Assembly (NCBI GenBank): GCA_018806915.1
Contig: JAGKQI010000064.1
Coordinates: forward strand, 372,001 to 436,000
Length of the DNA: 64,000 nucleotides
Origin: Phytophthora colocasiae
Lineage: Eukaryota > Oomycota > Peronosporomycetes > Peronosporales > Peronosporaceae
Reading direction: 5' to 3'
Part shown: positions 41,433 to 51,304 of the stretch, piece by piece
Position numbering within the stretch: position 1 is the first letter of the stretch
Layout: the number at the start of each line of letters is the position of its first letter
Notes under the pieces: generated by a model
What the model was told of the DNA's origin: nothing
Databases searched by the model: none
What the model saw: the letters and a program-made list of their open reading frames with translations, nothing else
Position numbers and translations under genes: made by a program

Positions 41433-42388
41433 CTACACCTGGTCTTCGGGCGCTCTACTCGCACATATGTCGAAGAAGGCAGTAAGCTTCGTGCGCTCAC
41501 TACGATCCATGACGCGTTCCGGATCTTCGGTCTCGCGGAATACCACCATCTGCTCACCTTCGAGGTGTACCGTGAGCTGGAAAACCGCATGGGACTTCCC
41601 TTGCACTACGTGCCCGAGGAGACGCATACACGCCTCAATGGGAGAGATGTACCTCGCGCTTAAGTATCGGATGATCTCGTTGGGTTCCCGTCTGTCGATA
41701 TTACCTTCGTCTTGCACCGTCTCCACTGTAATCACAGCTCTGTCGGATCCCTTGTACACGTACTTGTAGAGATACTTCACCACTGACAGTGCTGTGCAGA
41801 TTTCAATGTTGATGTGGCAGTTGTACTTGTATGAAAAGTATGGGTTGTATGGCACCACCCACTGATTCAGCGTAGCATTGTCGTACCGTCTTCCATTAAA
41901 TGTAAAAATCCTTCCGATCGTCGTCGGCGCCTGTACTGCAGAAACCGTCTTCGCTCACCCGCGTTGTCTCCACGAACGGTTTCGGTAGCCCTTTGTACAC
42001 TTGCCATCCTTCATACAGACACACGATGGATTTGCCGCGCCACAGGGCCCGTGCATCATATTCGTCATGACCGTTTCATAAAGGCCGGGGTTGGTGTCAG
42101 GATCCGGTACTTCCGCCGACACAATCTTGTCAATAATCTGCCTCGTGCGTGGCTTGTCCTCGTCCGCCAAGATGACAATGATGTGCGCATGAGGAAGTCC
42201 ACGCTTTGAAACTCCACCACGTAAATCCGAGCGGAAACCCGCCCAAGCACACCCTCGTCTAAGTCTTTTAAATGAGCAGCCAGCTTTTGCTGCCATACTC
42301 TCGCGACGATGTCTGGGCGGTCTTGGGCGCTCTGGGTAGGATCGCGAATCTGCTCTTGGATCTCTTCCCACTTTGGATTGCAAGTCAT
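41433..42388 (-). pseudogene. H4 RepHel, HUH endonuclease part
   Basis: Contains TCNPKWEEIQEQIRD, a one-base shift, then the HUH signature GLPHAHIIVIL, PDPDTNPGLYETVM, CMKDGKCTKGY and, after another shift near 41900-41950, the tyrosine motif VVKYLYKYVYKGSDRA. The HUH pair binds metal and the tyrosines attack the Helitron ends; this is established for the family. The region ends with a stop at 41433, a few codons before the helicase frame. Confidence 0.85.
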
Positions 42389-42491
42389 CGTGTCGAAGAT
42401 ATCTGGCTTGCCGTACTCCTAACGATTGCCATCGAGTCTTGGTACGATTGGTACATCTGACGCGGGCTCCCTGAGTGAGAAGACGGTAAGA

Positions 42492-44655
42492 TTATCTTCT
42501 TCCCAACCTGATTGAGGAAGTGCCTGTTTCGGGCTCGGTCGGGTGAGCCAGCTCTCCAGTGTCACGATCATATTCCGCCAGAAGTCCTTCGCCATCGCCC
42601 AGGATAGTCCTAGCCTCTTCCATAGCTTCGCTCAGGTACGCATCTCGCAGTCCATTGTACTGGTAAGCACGGATCTCCTTCTGGTGAGTTGCTATCCAGC
42701 GAAGTTCTTCTTGCTCGCATTTGGCTCTCTGGTCCACACAATACTGTTGGAAAAGGCGGCCCCCTTTATGTAGAGCTGATCGGTCATCGTCCTTTTGGAA
42801 GAGTCGATACGCGACGTGCTCACGTAGAGCCATAACGCGTTTGTTCCTGCGCACCACATCACCTTCGTACGTATCCGTATACGTCCACCCCAGTTCTCCA
42901 TACGGAAGAAGTAGCGGGTACTGAAGGGGGTCGTAGTTGGCGTTTGTTTCCCAGAGACGCATGAGATTTCTGTCTTTTGTATATACCAAGAGATCGCGAG
43001 GCTGTGCGAGGTTGCCGTCTTCAATCATAGTGACGGCCACTTCAGAAACCGTCGGCAGATTTTCCGTTCGAGGTCTGGAAGGATTGTTTCTCAGACGGAA
43101 CACCAAGTCGATTGGCTGCTGCATATCGCTTTGACGCACCATTTCGCCAAACGTGAGAAACTGCTGAGCGAACGGGTTGTACCTTTGCATCACCCGCTCG
43201 ATGTCTAACAAAGCCACAGGGTCCAGGTCTGCGAAAATCCCCATACGTCTCTCAGCTCGGCGCTCCATGTCCGGATCGACGATATATATCTGCGCAAACT
43301 TGGGCTGAGTCCTTTGGCCAGTTCGACGATCAATGTATGGCAACAAAGAACCCATGTAGTGGCCCATAGCACCTTGAATTCGGTAGGAGTATACGCCACG
43401 TTCACCCGCGACGCTGTTGTCCTGGTTGACGTTCTGAAACCTACCCGTGGTCGGGTTTGAAGCACCGATAGACGTAAAGGCAAACGCCTGGTTGTACGCC
43501 CGTATCTGCTTTCGAAAATTGGGGTCTCCGTAAAGCTGGAGAAGTTTGTCTGGAGCTGGGGCCAGAGGTGGTAGTCTGACTTTCCCCTCGATACAGCAGG
43601 CAGACTCGCTTTCACCAGGCCACTTCCACGCGTTACAGTGACCGCACACCGTAGTGGGAGGCAGCCGGTGGCGTTTGGTGTCTTCATCAACATCTGGACC
43701 TGTGACCATCGACGGGCGGAAATCTTCGCCGGTTTACCGCAAGTGCTTTTCGATGGCGAGTGATACGTCGACGTTCTCGAACACGCTCGCGCTCCTCTTC
43801 GCGCTCTTCCTCCGTTTGTAACGCCCTTCTAATGGCGTGACGCTCTCGGTCCCGTTCTCGCTCTGCCGCACGCTCCTCATCCGTCTGACGGGCACGTCGG
43901 GATGCCTGAACCACAGCATTTGCTTCGCGCTCCTCCTTGCGTTCATTCTCGTCTTGCTGGGAACGACGAATGGCCCTTGTTTCTGTGTTTCGTTGTCGTT
44001 CGATGTCTCGGTCTTCTTGGGAAAGTTGGGAGCGTATTTGCGCTTGGCGCTCACTGGCAATATCAAGACCAATCTGACCCTGAAGGCCCCGTCGATTTAG
44101 CTGTTCAAGTCGGTTTCTTTCGCGATCTGCTACCACTTGTTCAGCACTTCGTTGAGCTCTCCGTTGCCGCTGGCGTTCGGCATTCCGTTGCCGCGTACGT
44201 TCGCGTTGGGAAGAGCTCATGTTTGCCCGCCGCAGCCTGGCTCTCTCTGCGTCACTCATCCTAAGCGCCGCAGCACTGGATGGATTCGTAGTGGGGGCCA
44301 AGGTTGTTCCTGTCGGAGGAACCACCGGGGCATCTACAGGGGCTACAATGGGGTCGCCTGAAACCGAAACGTTGTTTACCTGCTGACTGAGTAGTTCCAA
44401 TTCTCGCGAAGCCCTCGAAAAACGGTTGCGTGCCTGCTTCCTTCTGTTGATCCGTCGTCGCTTTGCAGTAGGCGATTCATTCTCTGCTGGAGTTGCGTTC
44501 ACGCGCTCCGCTTCGTCTAAACGATGCTGCAGCTGTCCTCGACGGTCGTCTCTACAGTAGACTGTTAGAAGACTTCCAACAGCACGAAACATTAATTTTA
44601 CGTACCTATCCCGCTTCGTGCCGACCCTGACCGGAGCCATAGCCTTCCCTCGCAA
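42492..44655 (-). pseudogene. H4 RepHel, N-terminal region
   Basis: 44655-43687 encodes 322 residues dominated by Arg/Glu/Gln repeats (SQRERTRQRNAERQRQRRAQ), likely coiled and nucleic-acid binding. A one-base shift near 43700 leads to 43709-42492: CGHCNAWKWPGES, then a Helitron_like_N domain (FRKQIRAYNQAFAFTSIGA, YRIQGAMGHYMGSLLP). An in-frame stop at 42492 separates it from the Rep part. Together these precede the HUH nuclease in the usual RepHel order. Confidence 0.8.
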
Positions 44656-45755
44656 AAAAGCACAAAGGAAGCAGCGTTAGACAACGGTCTAACACTGAAT
44701 AATTGTATTTTAACTGTAAACTAATTCTTGATAGGTGAATGGGAACATGCAGCGCATGCCGTTCTGCCCCTGACACGGTAAGCAGCATGAAATGTCTCCA
44801 TAACATGTGCCGGTCTCACACACGACCACTGGCCCAAGGCTGAGGTGGGTGGCCCGGCCAAGCCGGCTTTTATCGCCATGGATCCACCCCAGGACCCCGG
44901 ATTGGTATGAGGCTTCCATGCCGCTGGCGGGCGAACATGGGCGTCTCAGGTCGGGGCTCCGAAGAGCAATAGAGAGGCAGAACTGAGACAGGAACGGCGA
45001 AGGGTGGCCAGCTGCAACCTTTTTATCCCAAAAAATGGGAAGGTCATGGATTTGGGCGCAAAAGCTACAGTACCCAAATTTCAATTTTCACCAAAGTACC
45101 CGCAGGGATGGCTTACTTGCTTAAATGGGCAATATTGTAGATTCGGAGTGGACTGCCCGGCGTCTGTGCGCTCGAGAGGGGTCTCGGTCAGAATGGCCGT
45201 GGCGTGGCACCCACTGCAACCCTCCCTCAAGCCCCGCAGAGGACCTGTCAGAGTCCTCCGCAGGCTCCAGCCCACCCTTAATTTTGTACACACCAGCTCC
45301 CAGTTGCCCAATGTGGTACCAGTTCTCCCACAAGGCGGAACACCCGACACCGTAAAGATTTTATAGCTGTATTATGTTTATATGGGTACTTACCGAGTAT
45401 TCCTAGGCTGGCTGCGCCGCTCGATCACTCCTGTCCTCGCTAGCCGCCGCGCCGTTCGCGTAATGTCCTCTGTCGCTGCTGACGCCGTTTGCGTTTTGGA
45501 ATGAAAGAATTCTAGAATTTAAATCGACCAATCAGAGGCCATTGAGAGGGTTATCATTAGTGGGCTATATTTGTAATTTTGGCATTCCTGAGAGCAGTCT
45601 AGAACATAGGGATAGGCTACACCATGGGAAAATACAGTATAGAATACGTACATGTACACAATGGAGAGACAGGTAGCTACGCAGGTTTATGCGCTAAGAC
45701 GTTGAACACACACACAACGGACACACAGACGCCGCACTAGCCTAGAGAGTAGAGA
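44656..45755. other. 5' leader of Helitron H4
   Basis: 45526-45755 is the shared 5'-end repeat (with CA-rich tracts). From 44656 to 45525 there are several overlapping frames in both directions with no recognisable domain; I regard it as non-coding leader or captured sequence. Confidence 0.45.
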
Positions 45756-46267
45756 CTAGCCGAGTGCCGCCCGCTTTTGCGGGCGGTTTGTATGTGTTTG
45801 GTTGAAACCCGTGGGGCTCACTGTTCCAGTTCGCCCCACTACTCACCATCGGCGCCACACCTTCGGCGCGCGCCAGTTGGCCGAGGTGCTACCTTCGCTT
45901 CGCTCGGTAGGATGTATTTTAGCCAATCACCGGTCTGTAAAGCGGGGCAGCTCAGCATTTTAATCGTACTTAGCTTCATTTTGTCCAATGAAAATTTTGT
46001 GGCCGAGTGTGCGGACCAATCAGAGGCCATTGAGAGGGTTATCATTAGTGGGCTATATTTGTAATTTTGGCATTCCTGAGAGCAGTCTAGAACATAGGGA
46101 TAGGCTACACCATGGGACAATACAGTATAGAATACGTACATGTACAAAATGGAGAGACAGGTAGCTACGCAGGTTTATGCGCTACGACGTTGAACACACA
46201 CACAACGGACACACAGACACACAGACACACAGACACACAGACGCGGCACTAGCCTAGAGGGCAGAGA
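45756..46267 (-). mobile_element. Helitron H3: 512-bp non-autonomous
   Basis: Minus strand TCTCTGCCCTCTAGG at 46267 to CTAG at 45756-45759. It consists of one 5'-region repeat plus one 3'-end unit with the terminal hairpin. No coding capacity. It abuts H4 exactly. Confidence 0.8.
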
Positions 46268-47700
46268 CTAGCCGAGTGCCGCCCGCTTTTGCGGGCGGTT
46301 TGTATGTGTTTGGTTAAAAACCCGTGGGGCTCACTGTTCCAGTTCGCCCCACTACTCTCCATCGGCGCCACACCTTCGGCGCGCGCCAGTTGGCCGAGGT
46401 GCTACCTTCGCTTCGCTCGGTAGGATGTATTTTAGCCAATCACCCGTGGGGGCTGCGAGCTCGCGAGCTCGCAGCTACTATTTCGTACTTATCGAAGCTA
46501 TTTTAGCCGAGTGGCGCCCGCTTTTGCGGGCGGTTTGTATGTGTTTGGTCGAAACCCGTGGGGCTCACTGTTCCAGTTCGCCCCACTACTCACCATCGGC
46601 GCCACACCTTCGGCGCGCGCCAGTTGGCCGAGGTGCTACCTTCGCTTCGCTCGGGCGGATGTATTTTAGCCAATCACCAGTCTGTAAAGCGGGGCAGCTC
46701 AGCATTTAATCGTACTTTGCTTAATTTTGTCGAATGAAAATTTTGTGGCCGAGCTTTTGCGGGCGGTTTGTATGTGTTTGGTTGAAACCCGTGGTGCTCA
46801 CTGTTGTTCGCCCCACTATCCATCGGCGCCACACCGCGCGCGCCAGTTGGCCGAGGTGCTACACCGCTTCGCTCGGTAGGATGTATTTTAGCCAATCACC
46901 AGTGGAGAGACAGGTAGCTACGCAGGTTTATGCAGCTACGTTGAACACTTATCGAAGCAATTTTAGCCGAGTGCCGCCCGCTTTTGCGGGCGGTTTGTAT
47001 GTGTTTGGTTAAAACCCGTGGTGCTCACTGTTCCAGTTCGCTCCACTACTCACCACCGGCGCCACACCTTCGGCGCGCGCCAGTTGGCCGAGGTGCTACC
47101 TTCGCTTCGCTCGGTAGGATGTATTTTAGCCAATCACCAGTGGGGGCTGCGAGCTCGCAGCTAATATTTCGTACTTATCGAAGCAATTTTAGCCGAGTGC
47201 CGCCCGCTTTTGCGGGCGGTTTGTATGTGTTTGGTTGAAACCCGTGGGGCTCACTGTTCCAGTTCGCCCCACTACTCTCCATCGGCGCCACACCTTCGGC
47301 GCGCGCCAGTTGGCCGAGGTGCTACCTTCGCTTCGCTCGGTAGGATGTATTTTAGCCAATCACCGGTCTGTAAAGCGGGGCAGCTCAGCATTTTAATCGT
47401 ACTTTGCTTAATTTTGTCCAATGAAAATTTTGTGGCCGGGTGTGCGGACCAATCAGAGGCCATTGAGAGGGTTATCATTAGTGGGCTATATTTGTAATTT
47501 TGGCATTCCTGAGAGCAGTCTAGAACGTAGGGATAGGCTACACTATGGGAAAATACAGTATAGAATACGTACATGTACACAATGGAGAGACAGGTAGCTA
47601 CGCAGGTTTATGCGCTAAGACGTTGAACACACACACAACGGACACACAGACACACAGACACACAGACACACAGACACGGCACTAGCCTAGAGGGTAGAGA
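46268..47700 (-). mobile_element. Helitron H2: composite non-autonomous with several 3'-end units
   Basis: Starts TCTCTACCCTCTAGG at 47700 and ends CTAG at 46268-46271. Inside, 3'-unit termini occur near 47189, 46963, 46750 (degraded) and 46503, so one 5' region is followed by about five 3' ends, some rearranged. It carries no genes. Confidence 0.7.
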
Positions 47701-48209
47701 CTAGCCGAGTGCCGCCCGCTTTTGCGGGCGGTTTGTATGTGTTTGGTTGAAACCGTGAGGCTCACTGTTCCAGTTCGCCCCACTACTCACCATCGGCGCC
47801 ACACCTTCGGCGCGCGCCAGTTGGCTGAGGTGCTACCTTCGCTTCGGCCTAGGATGTATTTTAGCCAATCACCGGTCTGTAAAGCGGGGCAGCTCAGCAT
47901 TTTAATCGTACTTTGCTTAATTTTGTCCAATGAAAATTTTGTGGCCGGGTGTGCGGACCAATCAGAGGCCATTGAGAGGGTTATCATTAGTGGGCTATAT
48001 TTGTAATTTTGGCATTCCTGAGAGCAGTCTAGAACGTAGGGATAGGCTACACTATGGGAAAATACAGTATAGAATACGTACATGTACACAATGGAGAGAC
48101 AGGTAGCTACGCAGGTTTATGCGCTAAGACGTTGAACACACACACAACGGACACACAGACACACAGACACACAGACACACAGACACGGCACTAGCCTAGA
48201 GGGTAGAGA
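47701..48209 (-). mobile_element. Helitron H1: 509-bp non-autonomous, outer 5' end of the block
   Basis: Minus strand TCTCTACCCTCTAGG at 48209, preceded by A (host), ending CTAG at 47701-47704. It has a 5'-region repeat with GACACACA tracts and one 3'-end unit. Its 5' flank gives the A of the A|T target. Confidence 0.8.
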
Positions 48210-48282
48210 TTATTGTAACTTAACTGCTATCTACCAAAATGTTACATAACAATTATGTTAAAGAACATGGCTACATTTTACA

Positions 48283-49728
48283 ATGCACGACGGTAGCAAT
48301 AAGCTGACGAGTCGATCATCTCCGAGTTCCCCTCGGGCTCCACGCAAGGATCAAGACCTGGAGGCTGGAAGCCCTCGCAGTAGACGGACATCTGCTTTAA
48401 CTCATCATGCTGTGAAGCGTCCCGTGTGGCATTACGTGGTTCCTCTGTTATTGGTGTTAACTCTGTTGTATTCCTTTTCGGGGGGAGACGACAGTAAGAG
48501 TCTTGCAAGCGTGGAAAACAAACCCTCTCTTCAGGAATTACCCACTAAAGACGAACGTTTCTCTAAAAACAAAGGAATCATCATGTGCATGCACAACGGT
48601 GCAGTCCCTATGGGTCTTTCACTCGTGCGGGAATTACGCTGCCTCGGCAACAAAGAGGTTATTCAGGTTTACCACTGTTTCCCGGAGGAAATGTCCAATG
48701 CTTCTCGCACTTTGTTACTCGAAGCGGACGATAATTTGGAGATTGTGGACGTCTGTACGGATCTCGTAGCCAAGGGGAAGTTAACGGAGGACAGAGCGAG
48801 ACATTTCCGCAGTTGGTGGATTAAACCACTTGCCATGTATCATACAGACATCAACGAGGTGTTGCTGGTGGACATTGACGACATTTTCCTCCGGGATCCG
48901 GCCGTGTTGAGAGCTACAGAGGGATACAAGAGGACAGGAACGACGTTTTTCTATGACCGAGTACTATCCAGCAAGGAGTTCTTCAATCAAGATGTCGACG
49001 GAGAGCAGTACCTCAATAAACTGCTCAATGAGTTTAACTACGAACAGTACGGATTGCCGACGGGAGCCACGCCATCGAATCACTTGAACCCTAAGACTTC
49101 GTATGCCTGGAGACGGCAGACTTCTCATGAACAGGACTCATCTCTGGTGGCTATTGACAAGTCACGAGCAGGTCAAGCTTTGAACGTCATGTTCTACCTC
49201 ATTACGGAACAGCATTTCGTCCACGAGTTCTCGTTCGGCGACAAGGAGACGTTCTGGATCTCGTACGAATTGGCCAAGCAGGAGTATTTCTTCTCTCCCT
49301 GGGGAGTGGCTGGTGTTTCTTCATCGACTAACAAGGATTTGGAAAAACACAACGATTCGCTTTGTGGTAGTATCGCCCAGTACCTACCAGTGAAGAATGA
49401 AACTTCCGAAGTGTTGTACGTGAATGGCAAAGCGCTGTTGAATCCGTTCCCTGTACCAATGGACAAGTTGGGCACAGCGTCTCATAATGTGCTGTTCAAC
49501 ACCAACCCAACACACGTTACGAAGCGTCAAAAGCGAAGGGGAATTGGCCATACAGAGACAGGTTACAAGGGCGCTTACGCCATGGAATGTCTGATCGGCT
49601 TCGGCTCCGAGCCGCTTCCAGAGAAATTCGCTGCTCAATTGTTACGACGACGTATGTTCTACTTCGGTATTCGGATGGGGGTTCTCTCAGCACTGGACCA
49701 ATGTTTCGCGTTCGACGGAATGAAGTAG
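48283..49728 (+). CDS. GT71-type (MNN1-like) glycosyltransferase, copy 1
   Basis: 481 residues from ATG 48283, intronless. It is a type II membrane protein: about 45 basic/Ser-rich residues, a signal anchor near 48-66 (WHYVVPLLLVLTLLYSF), then a lumenal domain. The domain shows [39 protein letters not shown] and a DxD-type metal/nucleotide site DIDD at 197-200. [16 protein letters not shown] and FSPWGVAG follow. This order fits Mannosyl_trans3 (alpha-mannosyltransferases of the Golgi acting on glycoprotein glycans); the sugar specificity is inferred from the family. It starts 74 bp after the Helitron block and is followed by a close paralogue. Confidence 0.75.
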   Translation: MHDGSNKLTSRSSPSSPRAPRKDQDLEAGSPRSRRTSALTHHAVKRPVWHYVVPLLLVLTLLYSFSGGDDSKSLASVENKPSLQELPTKDERFSKNKGIIMCMHNGAVPMGLSLVRELRCLGNKEVIQVYHCFPEEMSNASRTLLLEADDNLEIVDVCTDLVAKGKLTEDRARHFRSWWIKPLAMYHTDINEVLLVDIDDIFLRDPAVLRATEGYKRTGTTFFYDRVLSSKEFFNQDVDGEQYLNKLLNEFNYEQYGLPTGATPSNHLNPKTSYAWRRQTSHEQDSSLVAIDKSRAGQALNVMFYLITEQHFVHEFSFGDKETFWISYELAKQEYFFSPWGVAGVSSSTNKDLEKHNDSLCGSIAQYLPVKNETSEVLYVNGKALLNPFPVPMDKLGTASHNVLFNTNPTHVTKRQKRRGIGHTETGYKGAYAMECLIGFGSEPLPEKFAAQLLRRRMFYFGIRMGVLSALDQCFAFDGMK

Positions 49729-49870
49729 TTGACATTTTCCAACAAACTTTACAATAAAAAGTGAAACCTTCCTCTAAGTGGGAATGTGCTACATGACGTA
49801 ACGGACTTGAATGGACGTACTGCAACGGAAGTGTATTCTTCCTTTCTTCTTGCTCTAAACACTTTGGATC

Positions 49871-51259
49871 ATGCGAGATGTCAACCACGTTCAGTTCAAG
49901 GCCTCAAGTTCTCCGAAGTCGAAGAGATTGAAGTGGCAATACGCCATTCTGCTATTAGGGACGTGTATGGTGCTGTTTTTAATGGTAAAAACCACATTAC
50001 CAGTTGAGCAGAACGTCAAAGCCATTGGTGTTGCACCGTCCTCCATTACTTTAGCTTTGCGAGCGGAGGATACCAATAGCCATACTGTACCAGCCTCGAA
50101 CCCTCGGGATAAAGGAATTATCTTGTGTATGCACGATAAAGTTGTGCCTTTGGGGCTTTCCCTTATCCGTGAGCTGCGGTGTTTAGGAAACCAAGAGCTT
50201 ATACAAGTTTACCACTGTTTTCCTGATGAAATGTCGAATACATCGCGTAATTTACTGTTGGAATTCGATGACAATTTGGAGGTCGTGGATGTCTGTACGA
50301 ACCTTGTGGATCGGAAATTGATGACACAAGAGGGTGCTCAGCCTTTCAAGAGCTGGTGGATCAAACCATTGGCAATGTACCATACAGATATCAAGGAGGT
50401 GCTTTTGCTCGATATTGATGACGTTTTCACTCGAGATCCAGCAGTGATACGCACCACTGAAGGATACAGACGAACCGGAACGACGTTCTTCTACGATCGA
50501 GTCGTACCAGAACAAAAGTTTTTTAACAGAGACTATGAAGGAGGGCAGTATCTCAAGAAACTACTGGATAAATTCGACTATCAACAATTTAACTTACCGC
50601 AAGATACTTCTCCTTCACCCCGTTTGGATGCGTCTTTCGCGTGGAGGGGGGAAACGTCCCATGAACAGGATTCGTCGCTTGTGGCTATCGATAAATCAAG
50701 AGCAGGGAAAGCCATAGACGTCATGTTCTACCTCATTACAGTAGAGATCCACGTACATGAGTACTCTTTCGGTGACAAGGAGACCTTCTGGTTAGCCTAT
50801 GAATTGGCCAAGCAGGAATATTTCTTCTCTCCATGGGGAGTTGGCGTTATTGAAGCCACTTTGAACGAAGACATGACGAAACATAACGACACGCTGTGTG
50901 GGAGTATTGTCCAGTATATGCCAGTGGAAGGGGATTCGTCCGAGCTCCTGTATGTGAATGGGAAAGCTCTTCTGGATCCGATTCCAGGAGCTATTGACCG
51001 CTTAGACGGCACCAACCTCAACGTTTGGTTCAATTTAAACCCGAAACACGTCACGCCTCGACAGAAACGCAGAATGAATGGCATTACTCAGACAAACTAT
51101 CAAGGAGGATTTCGAGATGAGTGTCTTGTGGGCTTTGGTGCTGAACCACTTCCAGACACGTTTATGGCTCAACTACTACGTCGTCGCTTACATTATTTCA
51201 GCATTCGCATGGGCGTACTCAGTGCATTGAATGAGTGTTATGCTTTCGAGAATATGTAG
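49871..51259 (+). CDS. GT71-type (MNN1-like) glycosyltransferase, copy 2
   Basis: 462 residues from ATG 49871, 142 bp after its paralogue. It has a shorter cytoplasmic tail, a signal anchor near 23-41 ([17 protein letters not shown]), and a lumenal domain colinear with copy 1: [43 protein letters not shown] at 181-184, [16 protein letters not shown] and FSPWGVGV. The catalytic region is well conserved while the stem differs, as expected for an older tandem duplication kept under selection. It is likely an active Golgi transferase; acceptor unknown. Confidence 0.75.
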   Translation: MRDVNHVQFKASSSPKSKRLKWQYAILLLGTCMVLFLMVKTTLPVEQNVKAIGVAPSSITLALRAEDTNSHTVPASNPRDKGIILCMHDKVVPLGLSLIRELRCLGNQELIQVYHCFPDEMSNTSRNLLLEFDDNLEVVDVCTNLVDRKLMTQEGAQPFKSWWIKPLAMYHTDIKEVLLLDIDDVFTRDPAVIRTTEGYRRTGTTFFYDRVVPEQKFFNRDYEGGQYLKKLLDKFDYQQFNLPQDTSPSPRLDASFAWRGETSHEQDSSLVAIDKSRAGKAIDVMFYLITVEIHVHEYSFGDKETFWLAYELAKQEYFFSPWGVGVIEATLNEDMTKHNDTLCGSIVQYMPVEGDSSELLYVNGKALLDPIPGAIDRLDGTNLNVWFNLNPKHVTPRQKRRMNGITQTNYQGGFRDECLVGFGAEPLPDTFMAQLLRRRLHYFSIRMGVLSALNECYAFENM

Positions 51260-51304
51260 TCACATGTACGACAATTGATTCCAATACATAGAAGTTTTCT
51301 TAGG

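Larger units (their letters stand above)
39084..45755 (-). mobile_element. Helitron H4: near full-length Rep-helicase element
   Basis: 6,672 bp on the minus strand, from TCTCTACTCTCTAGG at 45755 to CTAG at 39084-39087, with the terminal hairpin at 39095-39113. The 5' 230 bp match the 5' region of the short Helitrons, then unique sequence follows. It encodes all parts of a RepHel protein (N-terminal region, HUH nuclease with two tyrosines, Pif1 helicase), but in several frames. It is therefore a formerly autonomous, now decayed copy. Confidence 0.85.

Noticed and set aside
44710..45366. Overlapping ORFs of 70-124 residues on both strands in the Helitron H4 leader
   Set aside because: They overlap each other on opposite strands, show no domain and have no match to the other Helitrons here.
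47595..47690. CACACA/ACACAGAC tracts as telomere-like repeats (also at 38770, 45710, 46195 and 48140)
   Set aside because: They lie at a fixed place about 30 bp inside Helitron 5' ends and are simple-sequence variation of that element.
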